DNA of 49,241 nt, from positions 1 to 49,241 of the forward strand of contig NZ_FXTB01000015.1 of assembly GCF_900182605.1 (NCBI RefSeq), in the 5' to 3' direction. The position numbers and the translations under genes are program-made. This stretch comes from Saccharicrinis carchari (lineage in GTDB: Bacteria > Bacteroidota > Bacteroidia > Bacteroidales > Marinilabiliaceae). Below the pieces are notes generated by a model that was not told where the DNA came from, searched no databases, and was given only the letters and a program-made list of their open reading frames with translations. The stretch's first letter is position 1; every line of letters begins with the position of its first letter. Positions 36,221 to 45,714 of the stretch are shown here, piece by piece.

Positions 36221-37312
36221 ATGCAATACCTATTTTCAACACTTCTATTCTTACATGGGGTAATACATTTACTAGGTTTTATAAAAGCGTTTAACTTGGT
36301 AAATATTCAACAACTTTCAGCTCCTATTTCAAAAGGTGCCGGTTTAATATGGCTATTGGTCTTTGTGTTGTTTGTTGTTTCTGGTATTACCTTTCTCACG
36401 AAACACCAATGGTGGAGCATCCTGGCTTTTCTTGCTATTATTCTTTCCACATTTCTGACCATCTTGGCTTGGAAAGACGCAAAGTTTGCAAGCATTCCCA
36501 ACCTAATCATTCTGCTTGTAGCTGCATTTTCCTTATCTCAGGTGGTTTTCAATCAAAAAATATCGAATGAAATATCGCAGCTTATTGGACAATCAGGTGG
36601 TTTTGAAACTCCAAAAGTTACAACAGAACAACTTGCTGGACTGCCATCACCTGTTGCAAAATGGTTAAAGGTTTCGGGCGTTGTGGGCAAAGAAAAAATC
36701 CATTCTGTTTGGTTGAGTCAAAAAGCCAAAATGAAAATGAAACCCGGACAGGAAAACTGGAACAGTGCAACAGCAGAACAATACATTACTGTACAAAAAC
36801 CTGCATTTGTTTGGAAAGTGAAATTGAACATGTCGCCATTTATCAAAATAACAGGTCGCGATAAGTTTGTTGACGGAAAAGGGGAAATGCAAATAAAAAT
36901 ATTTTCGCTCGTAAATATTGTAAACGAAAAAGGAGTGAAAATGGACGAAGGCACATTGCAACGCTATCTGGGCGAAATTGTGTGGTTTCCGTCTGCTGCA
37001 TTAAGCCCGTTTATTACATGGGAAGAAATAGATTCCCGCTGGGCAAAAGCAACAATGGACTACAAAGGAACAAAGGGTTCGGGGACTTTCCACTTCAACG
37101 AAAAAGGTGACTTTATTCAATACAGTACGCTACGTTACAAAGGCAACGAACCGGATGCTTTACGTTGCGAATGGGTTATTGATGTAAAGGAACATGCAGT
37201 TATAAATGGCGTGGGAATTCCCGTTAAAATGACCGCTACCTGGAAGCTGGATGAAGGCGACTGGACATGGTTGAAGCTTCAGATTGAAGACATTAAATAC
37301 AATTTAAATTAA
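36221..37312 (+). CDS. DUF6544-like protein with N-terminal membrane domain
   Basis: The 363-residue protein has four hydrophobic helices in the first 115 residues (YLFSTLLFLHGVIHLLGF, GLIWLLVFVLFVVSGITFL, ILAFLAIILSTFLTILAW and NLIILLVAAFSLSQVVF). A soluble domain of about 230 residues follows. Its LPSPVAKWLKVSGVVG start, the W-x-A-EQYITVQKPAFVWKVKL block, RDKFVDGKGEMQIKIFSLV, LQRYLGEIVWFPSAALSP and the late GTFHFNEKGDF match what I recall of DUF6544. The function of that family is unknown; a lipid- or ligand-binding beta fold is possible. It lies inside the six-gene cluster with 77 and 57 bp gaps. Confidence 0.7.
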   Translation: MQYLFSTLLFLHGVIHLLGFIKAFNLVNIQQLSAPISKGAGLIWLLVFVLFVVSGITFLTKHQWWSILAFLAIILSTFLTILAWKDAKFASIPNLIILLVAAFSLSQVVFNQKISNEISQLIGQSGGFETPKVTTEQLAGLPSPVAKWLKVSGVVGKEKIHSVWLSQKAKMKMKPGQENWNSATAEQYITVQKPAFVWKVKLNMSPFIKITGRDKFVDGKGEMQIKIFSLVNIVNEKGVKMDEGTLQRYLGEIVWFPSAALSPFITWEEIDSRWAKATMDYKGTKGSGTFHFNEKGDFIQYSTLRYKGNEPDALRCEWVIDVKEHAVINGVGIPVKMTATWKLDEGDWTWLKLQIEDIKYNLN

Positions 37313-37369
37313 ATCATTTAAAAAAGTCACTTATGAAACGAACATGTTTGCGAAGAAACACCAACACCA

Positions 37370-38599
37370 ATGAAAATAGTAAACATGGAATTCTATACGA
37401 CCATAAGAAACAAATTATTAAGGATGAAAACTATAAAAAAAATATTTCGCTTAATTCTTAAAGTGATAAAATGGGGATTTTTCTCAATTACTGCGCTGGC
37501 AGTTATTTCAGCCTTGTATAATCTGAGTCTTCCCGACAAATCAAAGGTTGTTGAGCATCTGTCTTGCGAGGAAAAGGGTTTCATAGCGGAAACATTGAAT
37601 TTGCATAGGAATTTGGGAAACGAAGTATGGCCGGGATGGGGCAATTTACCCATTCCTGTAATCGTTTACAATGAAAAATATGCTTTTTTAATCGGAATTT
37701 CCGATCCAACACCTGGATGGTACAAAATGCCGACTGGAGAACACCGAGGTAGTGATTGGGAGATGGTTAAAACAGACAAATTGAATGGTAAACCCTACCA
37801 TCGTCAGGCTTTGCCAAATCCAGACATTACACCTGAAAATTTTACGGTAAAAGTGGGGGACAACTGGGTGGCAACCATGCAGACGAAAGAATATGCAGCA
37901 CTTCAATTTTATAGTGGGTTTAAAAATGAACTTCCACCCTTGTTGAATGTAATTTTTCCCTATAAAATCTTTTGGCACATTCTTATGGGAAAGCCAGAAA
38001 CTAACATTGGTGGAATGGCGCATGAGGCATTCCATGCTTTTCAGGGAAATGAAGTTTATGAGAAGTTTGCTGCGTGTGAAAATACAAACCGTCTTTCTGC
38101 AGATTATCCATGGGATGATGCTGTAAATGCTACCGGGTGGATGAAAGAAACCAATCTGTTACTTGAAGCTTATACTGCCACCAGCAAGGAAACTGCCAAA
38201 CAATTGCTTGCTCAGTTCATTGACAAACGCAAGGAACGCAGAATAAATGCAAACCTTCCGGTTGAGATGATTCAATATGAACAAAAAAGGGAATGGATAG
38301 AAGGACTTGCTAAATATGCCGAATTGGAAATTGGCTTACTTGCACAGGAAAAGCAGGATTATTTTCCAATTGATGAATTTAAAAAAAAATCAGGATTTAA
38401 AAACTATAAAACCCAATCGAAATATGTTAGTCGGCAAATAGCAGAAGTAAAAAGGGCAGCGAACCGCCCTGGCGAAAGCCGTTTTTATTATGGAGGAATG
38501 TTGCAGGCTGTAATTCTCGACCGATTAATGCCGGGGTGGAAAAAAAAGGCTTTCGACAATCAGGTTTACCTGGATGGCTTACTCCAAAAAGCAATTTAA
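37370..38599 (+). CDS. Membrane-anchored putative zinc metallopeptidase (HExxH)
   Basis: The frame opens at 37370 (409 residues). In-frame ATGs at 37385 and 37424 are also possible; the last gives MKTIKKIFRLILKVIKWGFF directly before the single membrane helix (about 36-52 in the longest form) and may be the true start. The rest would face the periplasm. A zinc motif H218-E219-x-x-H222 (GMAHEAFHAFQ) is followed about 85 residues later by REWIEGLAKYAELE, where E311 is a good third-ligand candidate, as in gluzincins. I recognise no named family. It lies between the DUF6544-like gene and the second receptor gene (47 bp). It may cleave a peptide linked to receptor function; that is inference. Confidence 0.7.
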   Translation: MKIVNMEFYTTIRNKLLRMKTIKKIFRLILKVIKWGFFSITALAVISALYNLSLPDKSKVVEHLSCEEKGFIAETLNLHRNLGNEVWPGWGNLPIPVIVYNEKYAFLIGISDPTPGWYKMPTGEHRGSDWEMVKTDKLNGKPYHRQALPNPDITPENFTVKVGDNWVATMQTKEYAALQFYSGFKNELPPLLNVIFPYKIFWHILMGKPETNIGGMAHEAFHAFQGNEVYEKFAACENTNRLSADYPWDDAVNATGWMKETNLLLEAYTATSKETAKQLLAQFIDKRKERRINANLPVEMIQYEQKREWIEGLAKYAELEIGLLAQEKQDYFPIDEFKKKSGFKNYKTQSKYVSRQIAEVKRAANRPGESRFYYGGMLQAVILDRLMPGWKKKAFDNQVYLDGLLQKAI

Positions 38600-38646
38600 T
38601 ATCAAATCGAAAGTATAATACCACAAATTATTAGGCAATACGAACA

Positions 38647-41007
38647 ATGGAAAAAACATTGCAAATATTAATATGGATGAGTTGTGTAAGCTATTGTTGC
38701 GAGGCACAAAACCCAACGCAAACCATTCGAGGACAGGTTTTGGATGCAGAAACACGTGAAAAGCTTCCGGGTGCGCATATTGTTTTAGTTGAAAACCAAA
38801 AGAGTACAATCACCGACGTAGAGGGGAAGTTTTCTATCGAGAACATCCCTACTGGTCGTTATTCAATACAATTAAGCTTTATCGGATATCAGCCTGTAGT
38901 TATCCCGGAAATATTGGTTTCATCGGCAAAAGAAGTGGTATTGGAAATTAAAATGGAGATTGTGCCTTCCAAATTGGATGAAGTTGTTGTAAAACCTACT
39001 GTGCGCAAAGACCGCCCCGTTAATAGTATGGCAAGTGTTAGCGCCCGCACTTTTTCGGTGGAGGAAGCCAGTCGTTATGCAGGTGCGCTTGACGACCCCG
39101 GACGAATGGCAGGTAATTTTGCAGGCGTTACAACAGCAGGTGTAAATGTGAATGCAATTGTTGTGCGCGGAAATTCTCCCAAAGGATTGTTGTGGAGACT
39201 CGAAGGTGTTGATATTCCTGTGCCCAGTCATTTTTCGGGTTCCAATGTTACCGGAGGGGGTGGACTTACCATATTTAGCAGTCAGCTTTTGGCAAACTCT
39301 GATTTTTATACCGGAGCATTTCCTGCGGAGTTTGGAAATGCAAGCGCAGGTGTTTTCGACATGAAACTGCGAAACGGAAATAACAGCAAAAAGGAATATG
39401 CCGCTCAAGTTGGTGTGCAAGGAGTTGAATTTGCCGCAGAGGGTCCTGTTAAAACCGGATACGATGGTTCTTATCTTTTTAATTACCGCTATTCGACCAT
39501 GGCCTTAATTTTCCCCCTATTACCCGAAACAAAAAATACTAACGAATTACCCATTTACCAGGATTTATCTTTTAAATTAAATCTGCCGACAAAGAATGCT
39601 GGAACATTCGCATTGTGGGGAATTGGCGGTCTTAGTAAAAGTACCATGAAGGGGTTTGACGATAGAAAGAAATGGATTTATCCCGAAAACCGTGTTAAAA
39701 TGAATTTCCATTATAACATGGGAGCGGCAGGAATTACACACTCCGTAAGGACTTCGCCAAAAGCGTTTGTTAAATCAAGCCTGGCATTTAATGCCAACCA
39801 ACATACTTACCATAAAATGTCGCGTTTACAAGAATCAAATCCTCCTCAACTATTCCCATTATACAATGTGGACATAACAAACAGGGCTGCCATTTTATCT
39901 TCAATAATTTCACATGCAGCCACTCCAAGGATTTCTTTTAAAACAGGTTTTAACGTCAAGCGGCTTAATTATGAGATGGTGGGTGATGCGCTGGATTATC
40001 AAACTAATATTTTAAATAGCTTAATGGATGGGAAAGGAAATAGTTGGCTAATCAATGCTCATTTTCAGGGGAAATATAATGTGAGTCCAAAAACATCAAT
40101 TATAGCTGGAGCAAATATCTCATGGTTAGAAATGAATAAGGAAATGAGGATTGAACCACGATTATCCACAACTTGGCTGGCAGCTCCCAAGCACAGCTTT
40201 TCGGTGGGCCACGGGTTTCACAGCCAAACAGAACCGCTTTTTGTCTATTTTGTTACGAAAACTGATGAGCAAACTGGCCAGGTTTCTTACCCAAACCAAA
40301 ACTTGAACAGAATGAGGGCACATCACTTTATATTGGCTTATGATTGGTCGATAACTGATAATACACACCTTAAAATAGAACCTTATTTTCAATTCCTTAA
40401 TAAGATTCCGGTAGTTGACGGTACATCCTACTCAATGATAAATTTCTTAAGCGACTGGACATTCAATAAAGCGCTGGTAAATCAAGGTAAAGGAATAAAT
40501 AAAGGAGTTGACTTCACCTTTGAGCGTTTTCTGAAAGACGGATATTATTTAATGACAACGGCATCAATTTACAAATCAGAATATATCGGTGGCGACTATG
40601 TTAAACAGCATACCCGCTACGATGGTGCTTATGTGCTGAATGTGTTAGGTGGAAAGGAATGGGAAATTAGGAAAAAAAATTTATTAGGCATGAATATGAA
40701 ATTTACTTTTATGGGACCCTATTGGTACCTTCCTGTGGATGAAATGAAAACCCAATTGGCAGAAGATATTATTTATGATGAAACAGAGGGATTTACAGAC
40801 CGCTTTTCAAATCTGGAAAGTATTACCGATTTAACATTAAATTATCGAATTAACAGGCAAAATGTTTCATCGGTATTTAAACTACAAGTGCGAAATTTAA
40901 TAGGACAGCAATATCAAGGTAAAAGATACAACCTTAAAAACAATACCGTTGAAAACCACTTTTTTACAAGCTTAGTGCCTTTTGTTAGCTATAAAATTGA
41001 GTTTTAA
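38647..41007 (+). CDS. TonB-dependent receptor, paralogue of the fused receptor
   Basis: The 786-residue protein has a signal peptide (about 1-20, ending CCEAQ), a CarboxypepD_reg-like domain (about 25-110: TIRGQVLDAETREKLPGAHI), a TonB-box-like KLDEVVVKP, a plug and a beta-barrel ending in the same VSYKIEF strand as the fused receptor. The plug blocks are clearly related to those of 32136-35363: RYAGALDDPGRMAGNFAGV against RYAGGMDDPARLASSFAGV, and FYTGAFPAEFGNASAGVFD against FFTGAFPAEYGNASSGVFD. It lacks the CPBP domain. The substrate is unknown. It starts 47 bp after the HExxH gene and ends 12 bp before the PUA-like gene. Confidence 0.9.
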   Translation: MEKTLQILIWMSCVSYCCEAQNPTQTIRGQVLDAETREKLPGAHIVLVENQKSTITDVEGKFSIENIPTGRYSIQLSFIGYQPVVIPEILVSSAKEVVLEIKMEIVPSKLDEVVVKPTVRKDRPVNSMASVSARTFSVEEASRYAGALDDPGRMAGNFAGVTTAGVNVNAIVVRGNSPKGLLWRLEGVDIPVPSHFSGSNVTGGGGLTIFSSQLLANSDFYTGAFPAEFGNASAGVFDMKLRNGNNSKKEYAAQVGVQGVEFAAEGPVKTGYDGSYLFNYRYSTMALIFPLLPETKNTNELPIYQDLSFKLNLPTKNAGTFALWGIGGLSKSTMKGFDDRKKWIYPENRVKMNFHYNMGAAGITHSVRTSPKAFVKSSLAFNANQHTYHKMSRLQESNPPQLFPLYNVDITNRAAILSSIISHAATPRISFKTGFNVKRLNYEMVGDALDYQTNILNSLMDGKGNSWLINAHFQGKYNVSPKTSIIAGANISWLEMNKEMRIEPRLSTTWLAAPKHSFSVGHGFHSQTEPLFVYFVTKTDEQTGQVSYPNQNLNRMRAHHFILAYDWSITDNTHLKIEPYFQFLNKIPVVDGTSYSMINFLSDWTFNKALVNQGKGINKGVDFTFERFLKDGYYLMTTASIYKSEYIGGDYVKQHTRYDGAYVLNVLGGKEWEIRKKNLLGMNMKFTFMGPYWYLPVDEMKTQLAEDIIYDETEGFTDRFSNLESITDLTLNYRINRQNVSSVFKLQVRNLIGQQYQGKRYNLKNNTVENHFFTSLVPFVSYKIEF

Positions 41008-41019
41008 TAAAATCATATC

Positions 41020-41487
41020 ATGGACAATGTAGTGTATCTTGATTCAAAGGCCAAGGAGCTGGAGAATATAATAAATGGAAAGAAAAAGATGATTATTCGT
41101 GGAGCCATGGGGCGGAAATTGCCTTATGGTCGCGTGAATAAAGACGATGTTTTGTTTTTCATTGAAAACAAAGGAGATGGACTTGTGAAAGAGAAGGCCA
41201 TTGTTGATAATGTGTTCAATTCGGAAAAGTTAACAGAGGAGCAATCCATTGAACTTGTTGAGCAAAATCAGGATGAATTACTATTAAACCCAGAGCTAAA
41301 AAGAAGATTTTCGGGTAAAAGATATTTGGTTTTAATAACAATGAAGGATTTTGAAAAAATTGAAGAATTCAAAATTGACAGGTCTCAATATGGAAATTTG
41401 GACGATTGGTTACCTGTTGGGAATATCGAAAAAGTAAAATGTCAGGAAGAAAATTTTTGGATTTGTCATCATCATAACCTTATATAA
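41020..41487 (+). CDS. PUA/ASCH-like domain protein, 155 aa
   Basis: The small soluble protein shows an OB/PUA-type layout: KKMIIRGAMGRKLPYGRVNK, DDVLFFIENKGDGLVKEKAIV, then FSGKRYLVLITMKDFEKIEE and a C-terminal IDRSQYGNLDDWLPVGNIE. I recall a family of uncharacterised proteins with this RG..GRK.PYGRV...D...FI.N.G.GLV..KA pattern, which resembles ASCH/PUA-like RNA- or nucleotide-binding domains. The function is unknown. It begins only 12 bp after the receptor gene, so it is probably the last gene of the cluster, although a cytoplasmic nucleic-acid-binding protein is an odd partner for receptors. Confidence 0.65.
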   Translation: MDNVVYLDSKAKELENIINGKKKMIIRGAMGRKLPYGRVNKDDVLFFIENKGDGLVKEKAIVDNVFNSEKLTEEQSIELVEQNQDELLLNPELKRRFSGKRYLVLITMKDFEKIEEFKIDRSQYGNLDDWLPVGNIEKVKCQEENFWICHHHNLI

Positions 41488-41678
41488 ATGTAGACGTGAA
41501 CTCAATTATTAGGTCCCACGAAACCATTGGACATGGACAGACTGAAAGCGTAAAAAAAGATGTAATTCCTATATTCAAAAATATACAAATGCTGGATACT
41601 GTATAATAACCAATAGAGACTATGGCATCTCTACAAAAATAATGATCAAGGTTTTATGAATGCAAAAAAGCGAGAAAA

Positions 41679-44063
41679 ATGGCAGAAACAGGTAAAGTTA
41701 GTATAAAGACGATAATCGTTATGGGTTTATTGCTAATTTCAGGAATTAACATGATGTCAGAACAGCATCAGTTTGTCATACATGGAAAATTAAAAGATAA
41801 ATCTACCAAATTGCCAATAGAGTTTGCTACTATAGCTATTGGGTGCTCTAAAAATGATTCAATAGTTACATCAATGATAAGTGATTCAAAAGGAGACTTT
41901 GTTTGTAATGTAGCTCCGGGCCAATATGAAATTAGCATTAGATGTCTGGGATATAAACCAATTGGAAAAACTATTCATGTTTATAAACAAGACATCCACC
42001 TGAAACCTTTTAATATGGTAATTGATAATAATGCTCTTGAAGAAGTTAATGTTATTGCTTCAAGTTACAATGAACAATTCGATAAAAGCATTCAAAACAT
42101 CACCAAACAGTTCAAGGAAGGCACTAGCAACGTAAGCGATTTATTGGCTAAAATAAGAGGTGTCGATATAGACCCTTTAGATAATTCAATACGAGTTGAC
42201 AATCAGAAAAATGCACTTCTATTGGTAAATGGTGCAAAAAAGGAACAAAAGTATATTAAGAATTTGTCCCCCGATAGGATAAGTAGAATTGAGATATCCA
42301 GAAACCCTACAGGCAGATATATCAGTGAAGGCTATACGTCTGTCATCAATATTATACTGAAAAAAAACTATACGGGTTATGATTTGCACCTTGAAGAAAA
42401 AGGAATCTATTCACTCGATAAGTCAAACGGCGATGATTTTTTATTCAGCAACCTTGCTTCGGTTGATTTAACTTATACCTTTAAAAAGGTTAACATATAC
42501 GGTTCGTATACCAACATGAAAGCAAATACAAATTTGTTTGTAAAGAATATAAAGATTCTAGAGGAGAGTAAGCTCGTTAAAGAGCCAGTTACAAGCAGCC
42601 CAAATTCAAAGCGTGACGGTTTCTTGCATACTTATCTTTTAGGGGCAGATATTTTCATATCGCCTAAGCAAACAATAAGCCTTGAAACCAATATTATACA
42701 ATCACCAATTGAAAAAAATAATACAGCCAGAACGTATAATAATGCTTTGAGCTCTTTAGAGAGTACTGAGGTGTTTACTTCAATATTAACAACAAACCAA
42801 TCTGATAAAGAATATTATTCCCAATTAACTTATAGAAATAGATTTTCAGAAAAAAACAAATTGGAATTAGATTATAGCTACAATTTTACCGAATCTGAAC
42901 TATTGAATAATTATATAGAAGACACCGGGACTGAAACGAAACAAAAACTAATTTCTAATCGAACATCTTCTATAGTAGATTTGAATTTTAAGCACCTGTT
43001 TAATGATACATATACTATGGAGGGGGGCTATAAAAATACATATCGCAGCTATGATTATGAATATTTATCATTAATGCAAGAGCCTAATATAGAAGTAAAT
43101 AAAGACATCAGGAATCTTATCTATACTTACTTTAGTTTTACCCCCGAAGGGAAGATTAAAACTAAAATAGGAATTGCTGTTGAGCAAAATATATTGAAGG
43201 CAAACAATAAGTCAAATTATAACTATTCGCCACAACCGTTCTTTAGTCTATGTTATAAGCGTAATAGAAACCTGAATGTTACATTAAAGATTAATTCGGA
43301 TAGCCGGTATCCTTATACAAAACAAGTAAGTCCCAATGAGCTTACTATCGATAGACTTAGCAGCGAGATTGGAATTCCAAACCTCAACTATTCTACTAGA
43401 TATGTTAGTTCATTGGATTTTAAGCTTTTAAAAAACAGCCTAAGCATCGAACCATTTTATATCTATACGAATAACTATATCTCCAAAACAGGAGACATAA
43501 AGGATGACCATTTTAAATATAGCTATTCAAATTTAGATAAATATGAATCGTATGGACTAAAGATGAGTGCCAAGCTATTCATTGTACCTAAAAAAATATC
43601 TTTTAATCTAACAGCTTCTCTTTATAAAGATAAGACGGAATTTGGCAATCATACTAATGATCTAACAGACTATACCATGAACGTTAATATTATGTACTTA
43701 TCGTCAAAGCACAAAACCATATATGCCATGACATTGAAAAGAATGAATGCAAAGCAAATTCAAGCTTATGGATATTATAACAATGACAATGACCATATAG
43801 GTTGCATTGTTAGACAGCCATTCTTTCAACAGAAAATGGCTGTAACTTTCCTTTATCTTCTACCTGTTTCTTCAGGGTTGGATTATTCGATGAATAGCTA
43901 TTTTGAACACAGCTCGTTTAGAGAACAATCAACAACAAATGTTGGAATGCTAAAAAATCTATTTATGGTTAATCTTTCATTCAACCTTAACAAAGGCAAT
44001 GAAATTAAGTCTGTCGAGAAGAGAAATTACAAGGAAAAGCGAATGACAAAAGGCTTTTTTTAA
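41679..44063 (+). CDS. TonB-dependent receptor-like outer-membrane protein (OMP_b-brl_3 type)
   Basis: The 794-residue protein has an N-terminal hydrophobic signal (about 10-28, TIIVMGLLLISGINMM) and a CarboxypepD_reg-like domain (about 30-112, HGKLKDKSTKLPIEFATIAI). LEEVNVIAS follows, then a plug-like domain with DLLAKIRGVDIDP, LLLVNGAKKEQ and IEISRNPTGRY, and a large C-terminal beta-barrel. This is the OMP_b-brl_3 (PF14905) architecture, in which transport substrates are mostly unknown. The codon use is more AT-rich than in the other two receptors. It starts 191 bp after the PUA-like gene and is followed by two peptidase-like genes, suggesting a link to peptide processing or uptake. Confidence 0.82.
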   Translation: MAETGKVSIKTIIVMGLLLISGINMMSEQHQFVIHGKLKDKSTKLPIEFATIAIGCSKNDSIVTSMISDSKGDFVCNVAPGQYEISIRCLGYKPIGKTIHVYKQDIHLKPFNMVIDNNALEEVNVIASSYNEQFDKSIQNITKQFKEGTSNVSDLLAKIRGVDIDPLDNSIRVDNQKNALLLVNGAKKEQKYIKNLSPDRISRIEISRNPTGRYISEGYTSVINIILKKNYTGYDLHLEEKGIYSLDKSNGDDFLFSNLASVDLTYTFKKVNIYGSYTNMKANTNLFVKNIKILEESKLVKEPVTSSPNSKRDGFLHTYLLGADIFISPKQTISLETNIIQSPIEKNNTARTYNNALSSLESTEVFTSILTTNQSDKEYYSQLTYRNRFSEKNKLELDYSYNFTESELLNNYIEDTGTETKQKLISNRTSSIVDLNFKHLFNDTYTMEGGYKNTYRSYDYEYLSLMQEPNIEVNKDIRNLIYTYFSFTPEGKIKTKIGIAVEQNILKANNKSNYNYSPQPFFSLCYKRNRNLNVTLKINSDSRYPYTKQVSPNELTIDRLSSEIGIPNLNYSTRYVSSLDFKLLKNSLSIEPFYIYTNNYISKTGDIKDDHFKYSYSNLDKYESYGLKMSAKLFIVPKKISFNLTASLYKDKTEFGNHTNDLTDYTMNVNIMYLSSKHKTIYAMTLKRMNAKQIQAYGYYNNDNDHIGCIVRQPFFQQKMAVTFLYLLPVSSGLDYSMNSYFEHSSFREQSTTNVGMLKNLFMVNLSFNLNKGNEIKSVEKRNYKEKRMTKGFF

Positions 44064-44264
44064 TTCAGATCATTGGCCGACTAAATAAAAGATCTTCCTG
44101 ATTTCGAGCAGGTAGAAAGAGAAGTGATGCGCTAACATAACAATTTTGACTTAAATGAAAAGTAAATAAAAATGCTAATTTTGGTTAAATTGAAGGTTGT
44201 CTGTTGCTTTTTCGGCAGCTTTCCTTACACAAAACCATTACCTGCAAACTAAAAAAAGTTAATT

Positions 44265-45350
44265 ATGAAAAAAATTATATCAACACTTATGATTTCTGTA
44301 TTCTTTTTGAGTTGTTCTAATTCAGAAAAGGAAGAAAACACACAAAAAATTAAACTTGTTCAGAACTTTGAAAGTTCAATCAAAATCTTAGAATGGTTTG
44401 ATAACGAAATGCCAAAAGATGAAATTGAATATATAAATTCATTATCAGGAATAGAAATAATGGAAAGTAATGTCTTATTGAGTAATCCAGATACTAATGC
44501 AATTTTATTTTTTAAAGAAGACTTGATTTTGTTTAGAGAAAACGTAAAAGAATATGAAAGTGAATATGGATTGAATATAGCATTTAAAGAAAGGAAAAGA
44601 ACAGCAAATTTATTATCGAAAATTCAGACAACAAATTTCGACACATTGGCAATTAAACGGGCCCTTCAATTTTTTCCAAAAGGAACTCAGCTCAAAACCG
44701 ATGCAAATGTTTATTATGTTCTTACAGGTTGGGAATGGGGTGACGCATACGTAAGAAATGTGAAAAAAGTTAATGGTAAGTATAAAGTCGCTGAAACAGG
44801 GAACCCGGCCTTGGTATTTAACCTGAGTTTATTTACCAAACTATATGGTGAAACAACTGAAGAGCAATTCCAAACCTTAACAAATATAATGTCACACGAA
44901 ATTTTTCATTTTGCCTTCAATGAATTTAAAAACGAATCTACCAATTACCCCTTAATTTCCGATAACGACTATAAACACCAATTATTCAGGACGGTACAAA
45001 ATGAAGGAATTGCCCATTATATTGACATAAAGAAAGTTTTAATTACCAACTTTTCTGATTTTGAAAAATACCAGAAAGAAAATTTTGAAAAATTAAACAA
45101 AGCCATTATCAGCTTTTCTTCTCAACAGATAGGAAATGAGGATAAAAAGAAAATTTTACAATGTGCAAATGTTGGGAAATATTGGGAGAAATATGGAGCA
45201 ATTTGTGGAATGTTTATGAGTTACCATATTGAAAGATTATTAGGGAAAGAAGCAATTACAAAAACCATAAAAAATGGTGCTGAGAGTTTTATAGAAACTT
45301 ATATAGAATTGCAGCTTCAGCACAGAGAATTACCAAAATTGGAAATTTAG
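44265..45350 (+). CDS. DUF5700-like putative zinc-dependent protease lipoprotein
   Basis: The 361-residue protein has a lipoprotein signal (FFLSC, Cys17). It contains a zinc motif H211-E212-x-x-H215 (NIMSHEIFHFAF) and a downstream NEGIAHYID where E247 is a likely third ligand. Length, lipoprotein signal and the spaced HExxH...NEGIA pattern agree with the DUF5700 family, described as putative Zn-dependent proteases. No substrate is known. It lies 201 bp after the OMP_b-brl_3-type gene, and 364 bp of decayed sequence separate it from the S41 peptidase gene. Confidence 0.75.
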   Translation: MKKIISTLMISVFFLSCSNSEKEENTQKIKLVQNFESSIKILEWFDNEMPKDEIEYINSLSGIEIMESNVLLSNPDTNAILFFKEDLILFRENVKEYESEYGLNIAFKERKRTANLLSKIQTTNFDTLAIKRALQFFPKGTQLKTDANVYYVLTGWEWGDAYVRNVKKVNGKYKVAETGNPALVFNLSLFTKLYGETTEEQFQTLTNIMSHEIFHFAFNEFKNESTNYPLISDNDYKHQLFRTVQNEGIAHYIDIKKVLITNFSDFEKYQKENFEKLNKAIISFSSQQIGNEDKKKILQCANVGKYWEKYGAICGMFMSYHIERLLGKEAITKTIKNGAESFIETYIELQLQHRELPKLEI

Positions 45351-45714
45351 GAAAACTAAATTATTATTTAAATCCTCAACCTCCATAATTGGGATGATAT
45401 GTTCATAAAATCTAAAGGAGACAATAATGGAAGTATATTCAATTGCTATCATATAACAACGTTAAGCGTCATTAAGGGAAACGAGAAATGAACTCAAGTA
45501 AATCAAAAAAGATACCCAAATACTTTATTCTTTGAAAATGCTAATAATGATTGTGGCTACATTTGGTGGGGCATGGTTAATACATGAGCTAATACCCTTA
45601 AAAGTACCGATGATTCAACCGTTATTTGAAATAAAAAGAACAAAAACAATTGCTGATAAAATGTAAAAATCAAAGTCTATTAGGCATTAACCTTTTAAAA
45701 TTAAATAAACTGAT
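45351..45714 (+). pseudogene. Gap holding a frameshifted small membrane protein gene (45488-45666)
   Basis: The ATG at 45488 codes MNSSKSKKIPKYFIL and stops. One frame over, from 45538, MLIMIVATFGGAWLIHELIP continues with one membrane helix to the stop at 45664-45666. A single-base shift would join them into a protein of about 58 residues. It is preceded by ACAACGTTAAGCGTCATTAA, a motif seen in related form before other accessory genes in the window. I do not recognise the protein. The rest of the gap shows nothing I can name. Confidence 0.35.

Noticed and set aside
41488-41678. Open stretch of about 42 codons after the PUA-like gene
   Set aside because: It has no usable start codon and is too short to identify.
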